64,000 nt of DNA from Pyrocephalus nanus (taxonomy: Eukaryota > Chordata > Aves > Passeriformes > Tyrannidae): positions 11,531,001 to 11,595,000 of the forward strand of contig CM076270.1 of assembly GCA_038380795.1 (NCBI GenBank), written 5' to 3'. Numbering within the stretch: position 1 is the stretch's first letter; each line of letters begins with the position of its first letter. Positions 24,741-39,491 of the stretch are shown piece by piece. Position numbers and translations under genes: made by a program. The notes below the pieces were generated by a model, which was not told the origin of the DNA, made no database searches, and saw only the letters and a list, made by a program, of their open reading frames with translations.

Positions 24741-27700
24741 GCAAAAAGTTTATGGCAGGAGGGATTAGAAGAAGAAAATTAAAAGCTACATTTAGTGATG
24801 GAGATACTGGCTGTTTTAAAACAAGACGCAAGAGCCAAAAAAAGAAAATCTGGCCAAGCAATTTGGGAGGGCTTGGGGGAGGAGGTGAGAAGGGAAGGAG
24901 TTAATCCTAGAGCAGGGACTGAAGACATGGTATAATCATATGAACTTTGCTTGAGGCTTAGCTGAAAACATTTTGTATGTATGTATCTAGCCATATTCTT
25001 CCTTTATTGCTTGCATGGTGGAACTTAAACAGGCAGCTCTAAGGCAGTATGTTTTAAAACTGGTCTGGCACCAAAACACAGCTGAGATTCTCTCTGTTAT
25101 TCACTAGGAAGTGTCATGTTGATGTCTTGAGCTCCGGTCTATGTGCAGAAGTCACTTAATATCTGCAGTGTGCCTTCAGGACTGTTTGATCCCAAATGCA
25201 ATTGAGTTTCTCTGCATCCACTGGGATGGTCTTTCCATGAAACCCTTCTGCTACTGAAACAATCTTAAATATGTTTTTATAGATTATAGGGTGCCAGAAT
25301 GAGGAGGAAAAAAAAAAAAAAGAGTCAGTGGGGAAAGCAAAGGGCTAAAGCACAGTCAGGCAATAAAGACAAGCAGCAAATTCAGCAGCACCACTTAAAT
25401 CCCACAGTTCACATCCTTAGCACTGCCCCCAGGCTAACTCTCTGCTCCTTTTGAGATCCAGGGAGCAGCAGGACCAGGTGGACCATGGATATCCCTAGGG
25501 AAACACTGTAAATATCTTACAGCCAGAAGCAGCAGTATGTCAGGACAGGATGTGGGCATCAGAACAATCAGATGAACATCAGAAAATAGAATGTTTTAAA
25601 TAAAGTTAGTTGTTTATGGCTAAATTAAGAGTCTCTCGTTAATTCTCTAGTCTAGGATAATGCCAGATTATGAAAACTTAATGATTCCCTCTAAAAATAT
25701 TCTATGCAAACCACAATTAACAGGCTATTAGTGGGTATAGAGAACAATAAATAATAAAGACTGTTGATTTTAATTCTTCAGAATTGACAGCTGGAAATGG
25801 AGTATTTGCAAGCTGAGTAAACTGATATCTTTAAAAGAAAAGATATACATATCCCCTGTGCAGAATAATTCTAGGCTGCTTACATATTTTACCTTGAAAA
25901 AAAATCTGAACAGAGTCAAATATGATGCTCATTTCAAAGTCTTCTGAGAGAAAAGGGGGAGTAGAAAGCATTTGCTGATGATGCTCCCTTTCACAAACAC
26001 CAGTAACTCCTGAGCACTCTGCAGACCACATGCCCACAAATCTTTTGGCAGATGATGAAGAAGCATCATGCAACAGTGAAATGAACAGATGTCTGCAGAG
26101 CTTGGGAATTACAAGAAGTTTAGATAAGGTGTCAAGAACAACTTCACTCACTGTCTTTCAGCCTGTAATTTTAGGCAAGTACAACATAATTACTGGACAA
26201 ATGTTGCAAACTATGCTTCTATAATTTTTCAACTAAAAAATGCAACTAACTGTAGCAATTCTTATGAACCTTCCAAGCCCATATTCTGCTTTACTGGCAA
26301 TAAAGTTTTACTGACATAAAATTTTCAGTAAAGTAAATTTTAGAGTTACATGTACTACTGAACTGAAATTAATATTTCTGTGAGGGTTATTGTCATCCTG
26401 TTTTTCCCCCAGACCCATAAACCATACTGGGGGTAGTTCTGTGTGGTTTCTACAAAGCAGCACATCAGAGTTTCATGGATTTCAAACCCCCACGGTTACA
26501 TGCTAGCAAGTCAGTCATAAACCTCACATCAAGAAATTAAATATTTTAGTGAATGTAATTTATAGAATCAAATAGCAAAAATATATGAAATACTTAATTT
26601 TCGGATCACAAATGTCCCTTGAGAAGGAAAAGCAGAAACCCCACACTATAAACTAATTATTTCAAGTTATTTATTCAGCTCATTAATGTTTAACATGGCT
26701 GGAATTTGGCCAAGACATGATGGATTTATGTGATTATTAGAAGACTTGCAATGATGATTATGGTTTGGGCACTGGAGTAAGCTGGTTCCCTTAAGTAACT
26801 GCTGCTTTATTAAACTTACTCTTCAGTATTTCAAATGACTTAACAATAATGCAAAAATGTAAAAGGCAGGTGATATACTTTATCCAGAAGAGTAGAAGGA
26901 TAAAACCTCTTTCCTTGTCAAAGGTGCCAGTAAGACTTTATTGACCACTAATCCCAAAGAAGCTGTCTGTGGCCTCACTTTCCCATTTACTTCCATACTC
27001 AGTGAGTTCAGCTGATATTTAGGAAACGACCAGTGAAGGACAGTCTTAGAAATGAGCAGTGTATATAAATCTGATCCAACAAGGAAACATCCACGGCAAA
27101 GCCCTATGTTATTGCATCATGAATGATTCAAAATTAAATAAAATTAATTCTGTGAGAAATATCCTCATAACTAGATGCGATTTTTTTTCTTTATGTTTGA
27201 GAAAAAGAAAAAACAAAACTCTGTCAAAAAGAATATCTTATATCAGAGAGGAAGAGGTTAACTGGATTGGATGTATTTTTTAGTGATTTTTTAGGGAAAA
27301 CTGTAATCTATTAAGCCACTTCACTGAGGTATTCCAGCTGCTGGGTCGCCTTTATCCAGCATTAGGAGTGGCAAAGCCCCAACTTTGCCTGGACTCAAGG
27401 ATTCAAACACATGCACTTCTTTCCACTGAAAAGCAAGGTATATTATCTATTTAGCTCAAACATCTAAATTTAAGTCAAAGGGATAGCAATCTAGCAGTAG
27501 ACATATTCACAACCTGAAACAGGAGATGAAAGGGTTGACCTTGTTTTTCCGGAAAACTTCAATGAGAGAAAAATAATTGACTATAAAAGCTGCAAAAATG
27601 ATTTGAAATGTTGCAATTTCAAATCTGTTGAGCAATTCCTTTCTGAAAGACTGAGCAGGTCAGAATTACAGATGTGGGAATATCTTCTCTCATTAAAGTC

Positions 27701-30700
27701 CTCCCTATTCTTCAAGACCCTGCATATGCACAGTTATATATTCAATTTGCAATTGAATTTAATTTACATGCTTAATGATCCAGAAACATAAGAACACAGA
27801 GACGAATAGAAAGTTTGGCAACATTTGCGAAATAAAGAATGGATAATCAATCAGATGCCTATATTATAAGAAGAGGGAACAAAAATAAAGAGAGTCCTGA
27901 TTCAGAAGCAGAGGATAGACCACTCTGAGTAGATAATCAGCCAGAAGGATGAGTCCAAGTAATGTCTGAAAAGCCATGTCAGACTCAAACCTTATATCGT
28001 TGCAGTATAACAATGACTCTTGCTGTGCCTCAGCTGCTTGATTTGAAATTGAAACAATTATATTTTTTTGTTTATCTTATCTGTTTCAAGCCTTAGCTCA
28101 AGAATTTTATCATTTGGTTGGTGTTTTTGAACCACAATGCAAATATGGTCCATGTAACTTTATACAAAGCCTGGCACAAATCTTTTGTTTTCTGGTTAAT
28201 TTTGAAACAATGAAAAGCAGGTAAAAGTTTAGCAGTGTGACCTGTAGAAACACTCAGGATGCATTTCATGGGCCAGGATATCAGAGGAATATGGACTATA
28301 AAGGACGATACTGAGTAAGCAATCATGGAGTGAGGAGTCATAAGAACATCTTCTAAATGAGGTCTGCAGCAAGGGCACATCCACAGAGTGGTTCAGCACA
28401 GGCAGGGTGAGTAACCCAATCTGATTTTAATGTGCTTAAGGATTTTCCCCAGATAAACATATGCAAGGAAGAAGAGTTTTGCCTGGAGATCTGAGTTGTT
28501 TTCTAGATGGCTACTGACGGTGAATGAGAGTGTAGTATTGCCTCCCACTGGAAAAGTAATCTTTTTTCAATTTTACAGTTAACTGAGAGAGGATTTAAGT
28601 TGGTTGTTTTTGTGGGTTTTTTTTTAATTTTATAGCCTTCAAGTCTTGGGAGTGACATTTTTAAAAGAGAGTACTAAATGCTGAAAAACAAGGAAAAGGT
28701 GTAATTAACCAAGTGTTTACTGTTGTGACAGTTTCAACCAAACTTCATGTACACTAAAACATACATTTGGGATATTTTAGAGTAGACAACCTTTACAAGG
28801 GCTGGAGTAAATTTTTGTAGTACAAAAGTTCATTTCAGTCTCACTCCAGCAATCTGTGGACCATTAGAACCTTCACCAGGACTACTAACTCGCCTAAGAA
28901 ATATGAGGCAAACTCTGACCAGAAACTGAGGACGGGATGGAAAATCCTTTAGCAGTGATCCCTGAAGGACAATACCAAGACATAGGAAGAGAAGAGTAAG
29001 TGAGACCCACACTTTACTGCTGCTTTCATGTGCTAAATCTGACTTCCTTCTCACTTACTGATTTTAGAAAATGAAATCATGATATACTCCAGACTAAATG
29101 AGAAGAATACAGCTATGGAAATACTATGCTGTAATTTTAGGAATGCTATTAAATGTTTGATTGGCGGCATAAAGTTAGTCTTTCCTGCATCCATCACGAG
29201 AGTTTCTTGTGCAGATGAATTGCCTTTGCTTAATAAGAGAGCAGCAGGAAGGATCTAGACATCAAACATAATTCTGTTGAAAAAAGATTGCAAGATTTAT
29301 TCCAGTAACTCTGGATACTAATAGATAATAGCATATAAGCTATGTAAGAAAGCTACTTGGTATGAAGAAATATTTTCCTACTGCTTTTGACAGCAGCTCC
29401 TCTGTGTGCTTTTACTCTAAGATTGCCAACCTTAGCCCTCAGACAATTCTATTTGTGCTTATTTCATCCATGGTTTACTTCAGCTATATCTCCATAATGC
29501 ACAAGTAGAGAAAAGCTTGGGTTCACCTTCATTCCCTACCTTTTGTCCACCCTTGTGTTTCCCCTGAAGTGCCTTTGCTACATACAGTGTTTTTATGAAA
29601 GGCCATCAGGGTTGGGCAGCGTGGGGACAGGACAAGAGTTCATGGGAGCACGTTTGAGCTCACTGGGCTCTCTGAGATACTTTTGGAGGATAAACTGAGT
29701 GCGGCATATTCAGGCAGGGTGGTGATCAGGACAGTCATGCTCCCTTTAGAGGCAAAGTAGAGCTTAAGCAGCGTTTTCCTCCCAAGTTCACATTTCCCTC
29801 CTTGGGAGCTAAACAGCAGGCTCCAAACCTGGGCCAGGATGCTGGGCCACCGCAGAAACTTCAGAGGAGGTTGGTAGAGTTTAGGCTCAGGAGATGACTG
29901 GGTCACAAGACAGCATGACAATTCCCAGGGTGGCAGCAATATAAAAAAACCCCGAAAACCTAAGAAGGTTTTAAAGAGACTCTTCCAAAACAAGAAAAGT
30001 TCAGAAATGGTCTGTATGGGAAAACATGGGCTTTACCAGACCTTAGAAGTTTCAGAGGGACCATGAGGAGCCTAGTTATGTCAAGTCTTCTACTGAGAAA
30101 TTGTTTCATATCCAGTGAACAAAGCATGTTAATATCCTGCAAGCTCGTTGTTGGATCCCTTTTGCCCTGAAATACCTATAAGAGCTTTCTGGATACTGAG
30201 CAGCATTCTCACCACATCCAGAGGCAACAGAGTGACTTGTAAGCACTTCAACCAAAGACTGGGTTGAGAAAGAAACTTGTGAGATCCCATCCTCAATCTA
30301 GAAATCCAACTGAAAAAAGAAATGTGCCTGAAAGATGTGATTGAGTCTGCACAGTGAACAGCTTCATAAAGCAGCCAGTCATCCCACTTTTAAGTGACAG
30401 CTACATTTACCTCATTTAAAATACAGATTTTGGGTTGAGCCACATTGTTGGTCCTTATGTCTATATGAACAAGTGCAAATAACATGCAAGCTCACTTTCT
30501 CCAAAACTCAAATCATCTATTGTTCTAGTTTGTTTGCTATAAGGTTGCTTAACTTCCCCTTTATTGTAAGGTTTATTCTCCCCTTTTTCTATATAGTTTC
30601 ATTCCAGGGGATCAAGAAGCTAAAGGGAACCAAAGGGAGAGATTTCAATAAGATCACATCTGTTAGTGGGAGAAACATTACTGGAATATTGTCTTGTCAT

Positions 30701-33700
30701 TTTCTAGATGGTGCTAATGAAAACATTATGCAAGTTGCTGTGGGATAAGAGAGGCTCATTGCAGATTCAAACAGATGTTTCAGTGCCAAAGTCAAAATGC
30801 TGGGAATAATTTTAGCTGTAATTAACGTAGTGCCTTGTACCTTTAAGAATGTCTCAAAGCATTAACCTTGAATTATACGATTGTTTTATTGTAGGTGGAG
30901 TACTGTGGAAATTTTCTCTAGTAAAGGTGAAGACACCACATTTTATGTCTTCAAAGCGGCTCCTATGACTGTTCAGTGCAATTGGTCCTTTATAGTCACA
31001 GCACCTCTGCATGCTTGACAACCACTTTCCTTCCCTGCCTTCCCAGCTCCCTGATCACTGCAATCCACAAGTTTCTGCAGTAACACTATTGCTGAGGAGA
31101 GATTCCTTCCTGCTTCCACCTGGTGACCAGCTCCTGTCCCAAAGCCTTGGGACTGATTTAATACCCCTTATAATTTCCATCCTGTCTAGCAGTAGTGGCC
31201 GTTTTCTAGGATATCTCATGTGTTGTGAGGGATGACTAATGTCATTTAGAGGTTTGTGCTGAGAATGAATACATTAGGAAATAAGTCCTTTGCAACAAAT
31301 CATTCTTCCCATGAAGAATAATGGTCACTGCACTGTGTTTGAGCCTATGGTGTGAGCATAGCTGTCCCCTCATGTCAGGAGTGCACCAGCTTCATTAATA
31401 TCAGCAAAAGATGCTCTCATTAATAACCCCTTTGATGTACTCACTGTGCCAAAGCAAAAGGGATGTTCTTTTGTGCTAGCAAACCACAGCCATCTGAGTT
31501 ATTGTCGCGGAGCGTATATCCTTGTCGGTCTTAATGGTAATTTATGTTCCCAGGTCAGGCATTTACAGGAAGTCAGCAATGTTAGGAGGGGATGAATCAG
31601 CAGAAGCTGCATTTTGGAAAGTAACCTCTGGAACAGGTCTGACGACCAGTCTCCCTCAAACAGTTATGGCTCCCAATGGACTCAGAAGGGTGCTCTGACA
31701 TCCACTAGTGAGGATAGGGCAAAACTGTTCCTCCAGTTTGTAGGTCCAGGGCTGGGAGATTTCTGGCAGGCCCAGGTCCATGCAAACCCTTGCAGAGGGA
31801 AGTGCTGACAACAGCGGGCAGGGCAGCTGGGGAACCAGTCACAGGAGTTGTACCTGTAGCAAAGCTCATCTGTAGGGTTATTCATGTAGGCGACACAGGG
31901 GCAAAAACTGTAGAAAAATAGGATTATGTATTGAATCTGAGACTACTGAGTCCAAAAGAAAAAGCGTTCTCATACTCACTCAGGTGTAGATATGTCAGTG
32001 TGATATTTGGAAGTAGTTCAAGGCCTGACTGCAGAGTGTTCCCAGGGCACCACACTGCACAAGGCAATGCCAAGGCCACGGCATCACCCACACAGCTGCT
32101 CTCTGTTCAACATCACTGTTCGCTTCCCGAGCACTAAATCTGAAACTGCTTTCCTTCCTGGTGCTGCCTGTGTAATAAAAGCCTGAGCATTATCCCAGCA
32201 ACTGAAAACTTCTCTCCTTTTGTGTTGAGATGTGAAGCATAAAATCAAAAGGTCAGACAGTGAGTATTTAGCCACCTGGAGTAACCAAAAGGGCCCATGC
32301 AAACACTTAAAACCACATTCTGTGTTGACATGAATACTAATTTGGACTAGGTTTGTGATGATATATAGTCTGTGATGACAACTGTAATTTCTTTTCAGGT
32401 AGCACGTTTTACCCTCTTGTTAAAACTCAATATTCTCAACTCCTAAGTCATAACAGTAATTTATTTTACCCCTGAATCTCTCACAGAATCTCATTAGGGA
32501 GATAATTTATCAATAAACCAAACAAATTCCAGTAACTGTACATCAGTGGGAAGGGATTATTCGCAAATTTAGCCTATGTACATGTTTTTTCTTTCTTTCT
32601 GGTCTTACAGATAAGGAGACCTAGTTAAAATGCTTTATTATACCCTATTAGTTCATTTACTCTGCCCTTTTTAATGATGGTAGGTGGCATTTACTTCCCC
32701 ACATTAAAGGAACAGATCTTGCTTCATAGTGATGCAAATCCAGAACAATTCTACTGCAGAGTTCCTTCACAACAATGCTTTTGTACTGTGGAGGAAAAAT
32801 AGGCCAAAACGTTTTGATTCATAGAAAAAAGTAGGGAGACAGAAGGACAACTGGGTTAAAAATCCTGATAAACGGTTTTGTGAGATACCTGAAATGTTAG
32901 GAGCTGATCTGGGAAACTGTGTGAGAGGAAAAGAACTACCTTTCTATAAATACTTTTCAAAATAAAAATGTTGAAATCTCTTTAAAAAATATGACATATT
33001 ATTCACTTTGGGGAAAAGAAATCAATAAGTTAATGTTGATTGTGGTGTGGGGAATTTGTTCTGGCCAGGGCATGGAGTGTTCCAAGTGCATGTGGTTAAA
33101 TAGAAGGCACTTAGGGCACTGTCCTAATGAAAACAGCCTGAAACCCTCACAGCCCCTGCTACCACTCTATGTGTCCTGGCATGGACTGATGGACTTAATG
33201 CTTTCCTTTCCTGTGACACAATCAGGATTTGCCATGTGTTTTCATGCCTGTGGACAGTTTTACTGAGTTTTTTCCAGTTGCCATTTGTGATTTCTGGACA
33301 GTTATTTGACAAGAAAACATGCACTTGAACACTGTGATTAAAATGTCTGCTCTGTTGCTTTAATTGCCACTCCTACAATACTTCACCTGAGATAAGTACT
33401 TCAAGAACTGTTGTCCTCATCTTTACTTGATTTTTCTGATAGTACAGTCCTGAAACTTTTTCAGGTTCTTTGTGAAAAATTGCTGTAATTGGAAAGGGTG
33501 TGAGAAACAAGAACCTCCTGTTTCCCACTGCTCCCATTAAGATGAAAAGAGAAATTAGAAATGTTAAGCTGGAGCCAATGTTTCCCCCGGACAGCATTTT
33601 TCTTAATTCTTTGTCAGCCTCATTTACCATTTCCCAGACTGTGCCTCAGTAATTTTGATTAGGTGAAAGCCCACAGTTACTTGAGCAGTTCAGTATGCAC

Positions 33701-34134
33701 AGCACAAAAAGATTTTTTAAGGGAGGGATGCTCTGTGCATTCTTGGTTCTGAAAAAAACCAAAATGGAATAGAGAGACTCTGTGGGAGGAAGAAACCAGT
33801 CACTATTTCATTGTCAATGGCAGGATTGGTGAAGAATTGGATGGTGTAATTGGTTGCAGTGACCCTGCACTACCAGAATTCCGTTTCACAAGATGTGCAG
33901 TCCATCATGCATTTTCCTGAAAGGGATTCAGTCTCACACAGCACTACCAGCAGGAATTTGATTCATGCAGAAGCCAAATAACTGTGGGAGGAATAAAATC
34001 TAAAGCAGGGAAAAAGAAATGCAGGCAAATTCCAGCAGGTGTACTAGAGATACGGCTGGTGTCAGTACCCAAAAAGGATGGCTTCCTTTTTCTGCCCATT
34101 TGAGAAAATGGGAATCAATTCTGGAGGATAACTT
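24741..34134. other. Unique AT-rich DNA, no gene recognised
   Basis: No exon, RNA gene or element was identified. The longest frame is the minus-strand 29640-29993 (117 codons), which I do not recognise. An A-run lies at 25308-25321. A small hairpin (TTTACTGA at 26307-26314 with TCAGTAAA at 26325-26332) and a CpG cluster at 31505-31527 are the only local oddities. Confidence 0.6.
25308..25321. repeat. A homopolymer tract
   Basis: About 14 consecutive A residues, seen directly. No retroposon body was recognised 5' of it. Confidence 0.85.
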
Positions 34135-34211
34135 TCTTGGCAGTGCTGGGTTAACAGTTGGACTTGATGATCTCCAAGGTCTTTTCTAAGTGAAATGATT
34201 CTATGATTCTG
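34135..34211 (+). mobile_element. CR1 LINE 3'-end fragment
   Basis: The segment carries the conserved end of avian CR1 elements: a GGCAGTGCTGGGTTAACAG-like stretch, TTGGACTTGATGATCTCCAAGGTCTTTTC, and the terminal ATTCTATG-type repeat (ATGATTCTATGATTCT at about 34195-34210). Only about 77 bp remain. This fits the 5' truncation typical of CR1, which primes reverse transcription from its 3' end. It is sense on the plus strand and too short to hold any coding sequence. Confidence 0.85.
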
Positions 34212-37200
34212 CACTCCAGTGTGTGGCTCTGGATAAGACCTGGAGCTTTAAAGTGTGTCTGCAGCAAACTGCTGTTTCTGGGGACGTAATGAATTATTTA
34301 AGAGCAATGATGCATATTGAAAAAAATCTATTCTTTGCTACTGAGGGAGAGGGCAGCCTTGACCTCTTCCCTCCTTTGTGTCCATCTTCAAATGCTGGGG
34401 GAGCAGATAGCGTCCACTAGCTCTGCAATGCACTAATCACAGGGGGACCAAGGTTAATGGTTGTTGCTTTATCTGCCCAATTTCCACTTGGTTTTCTGTA
34501 CTCACATTCTGTCCACTTAGTTTAATTTGTGTATATCTCTGCAGTGTTCATGATGATGGAGCAGGATCTTTATCCTAAATCTTTCTCTTAGAATTCCTGA
34601 CTGGGAATCAGTCAGGAAGAAGTCAGTCTTTCCCACCTCTTGTATCCAGTCCACCACCTTCCTTGCTGCTTGTTACTCTAAAATGTCAAGGTATACATTC
34701 AGGTCACAGACCATGCTTCAGTGTTGAGGTAATTGCTTTTTCTGTTTGAGCAGGAACAGTGGGTAAGGGGATAGGCTTTAATTTATGGTGCAAAGACTGA
34801 GCTGTGCTAGAAGAGGCTGATGCATTTTAGGACAAAGCTGTTCTTAGAACAGCCTTTGCCTTTGTGCCAAAGCCTCTCCAGAAATTTCTGAAATTTAGCC
34901 AAGAGGCTGTTGGGACAGCAAAATACAGGGAAACATTCCCAAAGGAATGGTTTGTTCTGTACAAAGGCACGAACATCCCATGTGTTCAAGACCTCACTTC
35001 TGGACAAAAAATATCAGACAACCTTGAGAGACAAGAGATCCAAATGCCTTTTCTTCATGTTGAGACAGCAGGATCATCATACACATCAAAACAAAAATGT
35101 GCACCATCATTTGTGTATTGACAGGGGCTCTGAGCTCTAAAATAGAAGCTAAACGAAAGGGAGGCAAAGAAACAAAGGTAGGCAGGCTGCTCCTCAGCCT
35201 ACAAAGATCTGGCTACCTTGGATAAGTAGCTCAGCTCAAAGTGCTCCCTCCAATAACTCTTCTTACTGCCTGTGCCACATTCCTCTCAGGAAGGTTTGAG
35301 GGTCAGCCAGACTAATTCTTCCCTCAATCTTTTCTTCTTACTTAATAAAGAGGGAGCTAAATGGCAGGGTGATAAGCAGCACGTCTGGCTGGATATAAAC
35401 ATAAGAAAGAGGAAGCTTTAAGTCTGGCTTATCTTATCTCTCTACAGTCCCACAGTATCTAACAAACCAGAGAAATAAGAGCAGAACCAGAATAGTCTTG
35501 TTGTTGTTGGCTTTTTTATTCCTTTCCTTTTGTCTAACTCTCTCAGGTTTAAAAAAATGTACTTTGAAAAATAAGGTTAACTCTCAAGATTTAGGAGCCT
35601 TGCAGTAAACCTGAAGATACTTGAAAACTGGTTCATTTTGCTTGTGTAAGGAGCTGTTACCTTGAGATGTCTGATTTTTCCCATTTTACTATATATGCAT
35701 CCTGGCAAGCAACTTTCTAAACCCTCTGCAGGTTAAGCCCCTGCCATCTGTGAAAGTTTCAACTAAGACCCCCCAAAAGTGGATCTTTGGACAGGAATTG
35801 CCTTGGGTGAGGAAAGTTCGTGGCTTTTAATGATACTATGATTGTTGTTTTACTTTTCCAAAACCTGTCATCTGTGACCCCCAGCTTTCAGGTTTTGCCC
35901 TTGTTCATGCAAAAACAAGGTGAAAACATGAGTAACATTTGCTATGGGTATGGAAGATTACAGCAACTGAGGAAGAACCCAAACTGTGCTGGAGCTCAGC
36001 TGAAAATTTATAATTTCAAACTAATTTCATTAATTCAGTGGCATGACTCAGTGTTTTCTAACACATCTTGGTTCAGCAATAATATATTGTTTGGGTAATC
36101 TGCTAATAGCTTCTTTAGAATTGTTGTACGGAAAACAGCCTGGTTTGGATTCCTTCCCCCACTCCTCTGCCCTCTGTATAATATTGCAGCGGGGTATTTG
36201 TCATGCTGCAGGAGAGGAATTCAGAAAACTACATTTCATGCTGTAAATTAAGAATATGATAGTAGGAGTTCAAGATAGCTGTTTTGCGAAGGGTGCCACT
36301 GTGGGAATTACTTCAAGTTCTGAAACAGCCTGATTTTGGGACTAGATTTTTGCCAGTCATTTGCAGCCTGATAAAAAAAAATGTGAGCTTATCAACAGAA
36401 AGGGAGGACTGAAGCTGGAACTAATTAACTTTTATCTAATTTTAAGTACACAAGCAGGTAGTGATAACTATTGCATTAGGTGTCTCGCTCTCCCAACAAG
36501 CCATATGTTACAGAGAATCTACTCATCCGCTTGCCATGCCTCCCCTCATGAGCAAGAAAACTTTCAGGCTCATTTCTACTGATAAGAAATGTCAAATACT
36601 CTAGGCTTCCCAGCAACAACTAGAAGCCCAATGGGCTACCTTCATAACCAGCTGGTTTGATATCTTTGTCTTTCAGACATGTTGTATCTGTTAGACAAAA
36701 ACCATAATGCACATCTGCTGTACTGTGCCGCTCCTCTGAAGCAGCCAGTCGAGCCAGGTTGTAAACTTCCCTCTGCTCTACAGCACAGGAGGTTTTTCTG
36801 TGTTTCTTCTCACTGCTCTTTGTACTCTTTAGTGAAAAGAATACATTTTTAAATATCATGCCACTAGTATTTAGACTTCCCCACTCCCTCTTTCCTCACT
36901 TCTTTTTTAAAGTAAAGGCATTTTCATATTTCTGTCACTGCTTGTTCCTGTAAATCTCCTGTGAAATATTTTCATGGCAAATACTCTCCTAACATACAAT
37001 TTGTAGGCATTGACTTGCTGCTGAAGCATTTATACTTCAAGGCCTGCTATTTTGAACCATTCCATAATTACACCTTGCATGGGATGCTACTGAGTGACTT
37101 CTCAATATGGGGAAATTGTGAAGAGGACAGGGCCCAGGAGTGTGCAAGGAGCACTACAATTTGCACTATTTGTGGTCGTGCATTAATATAAAAACTGTGA

Positions 37201-39400
37201 GCTTTGTGAGGGGCTGAGGGAATGTTTGGATCCAGATCCTTTTTGAGAAAGAAATTCCTTTCCTCACGGTTGGAGCAGAATAGCTCTACTCCATGCCCCC
37301 GGTGAGAAAGAATCATCCCTCTTGTGGAAAGCCAACATTTCACTTACAGATTTTGCTAGTAGTTGGCCTTGTGCAAAACCACTGCAATAACTGGGCAGAA
37401 GCACTTTGAAATACTGATCAGAGGAGCAGAGAGGAAATTCTGGAGTGACAAGAATTACAGTTGCCCAAATCTGAGTAATGGTGAATTATAAGGTGGTAAG
37501 TTGGCACATGCCTGTATGTAATAAAAAGTTTATAGCCATGACAGGTGCATGAACAGTATAAAAATGCCTCCATTGCCCTCAGCAGCAAGAATGGTGTTAT
37601 TCTTCCTCCCACTTCCCTCAGGCTTAATCCTTTAGCCTTCGTCCCCCACTACCTCTTGTTTTTCTGCTGTCAACTTGCTTAGGATGCTTTTCTGCTACTG
37701 GAACATTTGTCATCTACACAAGATTTTGTTATTCCCAAAAAAGGGTAATCTCTTATGTTTCATGGAGAAATAAAGAAGTGCTGCTCAGGTTTGACAGTAA
37801 AGGCAGTTTGGAGGATGGGGGAGAGCAGCCTTGTTGATCACACCAGAACAAAACCTTCTTAAAAGAGGCATTGACTTAACTGTGTAGTCTATTGTTGATA
37901 ACAGATGGTTGCCTATTTCCTATTGGGAATATTTAATATCTGCTTTAAGGCTGCATGGGGACTTGAGGTTGGCTGGTCCTATTAATAATGCATGGGATGG
38001 CTGGATTTAAGTAATTACTATGCACATAGTATAGTGCAGTGACATATTGGTGCAGAAAATGATTCCTTTATTAGGCTTGTTCCTTTTGGCTAGATCCCTT
38101 AGATAACCAGTTTATTTGTTTGACAGGTTTATGCCATTTCCAACCCCCCCTTAGTTTTTCAAGAAAGCCAAACACTTTTGCTGAGCCGACTGCAGAGTGT
38201 TCAAGAAATCTCCGAGCTTTCAGGGGTAATGGGGAGGTGGGGCACTGCCCTTGGCACTGACTTGCATTGGTATAAAATCTGTGCCCACACATCCTCTAAA
38301 GGGAAGGGTTTGCTCAAGGATGTGAGGCAGACTACATAACATACTCTGTGTGTAGCACATGTCCAATAGGAACTGTTCCTGCTGCAAGGGCTCCCTGCAG
38401 GTAACCCTGAGAAGAGGAGGGGGTGCTGGAGCCCAATTTTCCACCCTGTGCCCAGGGTAGAAGGTACTTCCCTGTACAGAACCTATAGGGAGCCCCTGCC
38501 TTGCAACCTCATGCATATAGCCAGTAACCCAAAACTGAATCAAATCAAAAGAATAAACTTCTCAATTGCTTGAGGGGGAGGAAGTAAGAAAAAGTGAGAA
38601 TTGAGGATCTAAGAAATGACAGAGTTAGGCTTCTTTGTATTTGGATTCTCAGGGTTTATTATGGACATAGGAATAGGCCAGTCTTAAGTAGGATAGTTTC
38701 TCTATGTGCAGGTTTTGTGAGCACTTTACTGCTCTATTTATTCATAAACTGCTGCCTTTGGAGAACAGCTATGGCTTGAAAGGCTGTGATTACTGAGTCC
38801 AGTTCACTGTAATGAATTCAACCATTTTCTTTGAATTAGCCAAGCTGAAGTGGTTTATAAAAAGGGGATCTTATAGAGACTGATCATTAAAGAAATTTCT
38901 GTCTACTTAAGCATTGACACTAGTCTCATGACTGTGGGGGCAGAAATTGGTAAAAAATTCATTTTTGACTGCACAGAACTCTTCCATTTTGCTTTCTCTT
39001 ACAACATATGGGTTTTTTCCAGGACATAACTTTTTCTGCTAAATATAACAGGAGATCAAGAGCACTGGGTCATTTGACAGCTCCTGATAAGACATGAGCT
39101 CTCCAGATACAGCAGCTTTTCATTCTTTCTCCTATGTGTTGCCTTTATCATCAGTCAGAAGACTTTATCTAGAGAAGAGGATCTGGGAATCCCATGCCAG
39201 TTTGTTGCAATCTTGCGATCTTCACTTAATTAACTTATGACTAACTCTTAGCAGCTTGTAAAATTTTTTCCAGACAACATTTTCATGCTAGATCCCCCAA
39301 AAGCCCCACAGCATGTTTAATTGAAGATACGATAATTGTAAGTTACTTTGCTGCAGCTGTTTAAAAGTAAAAAGGAAAAAAAAAAAATCTATTAAATCTA
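34212..39400. other. Unique DNA, no gene recognised
   Basis: Open frames are all about 110 codons or shorter and unrecognised, with several overlapping in opposite directions near 36.9-37.3 and 38.1-38.5 kb. No repeats or RNA genes were identified. Confidence 0.6.
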
Positions 39401-39455
39401 TCTGAATTATATCACGGGAACAAGGCGACTTTTTTTTTACGTATGCCACCCTTAG

Positions 39456-39491
39456 GCTGAGCTAAATTATGACTTTCACTGCTCAGCTGAG
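39456..39491. promoter_or_regulatory. Inverted repeat and palindrome, possible regulatory element
   Basis: GCTGAGC at 39456-39462 is repeated in inverted form as GCTCAGC at 39481-39487, and the 10-bp palindrome CTCAGCTGAG (with a central CAGCTG E-box) spans 39482-39491. A TACGTA palindrome lies just upstream at 39438-39443. This could be a transcription-factor platform; function is inferred only. Confidence 0.3.

Noticed and set aside
24587..24904. Overlapping frames on both strands through the T/G tract
   Set aside because: They encode phenylalanine- or lysine-rich low-complexity peptides caused by the tract.
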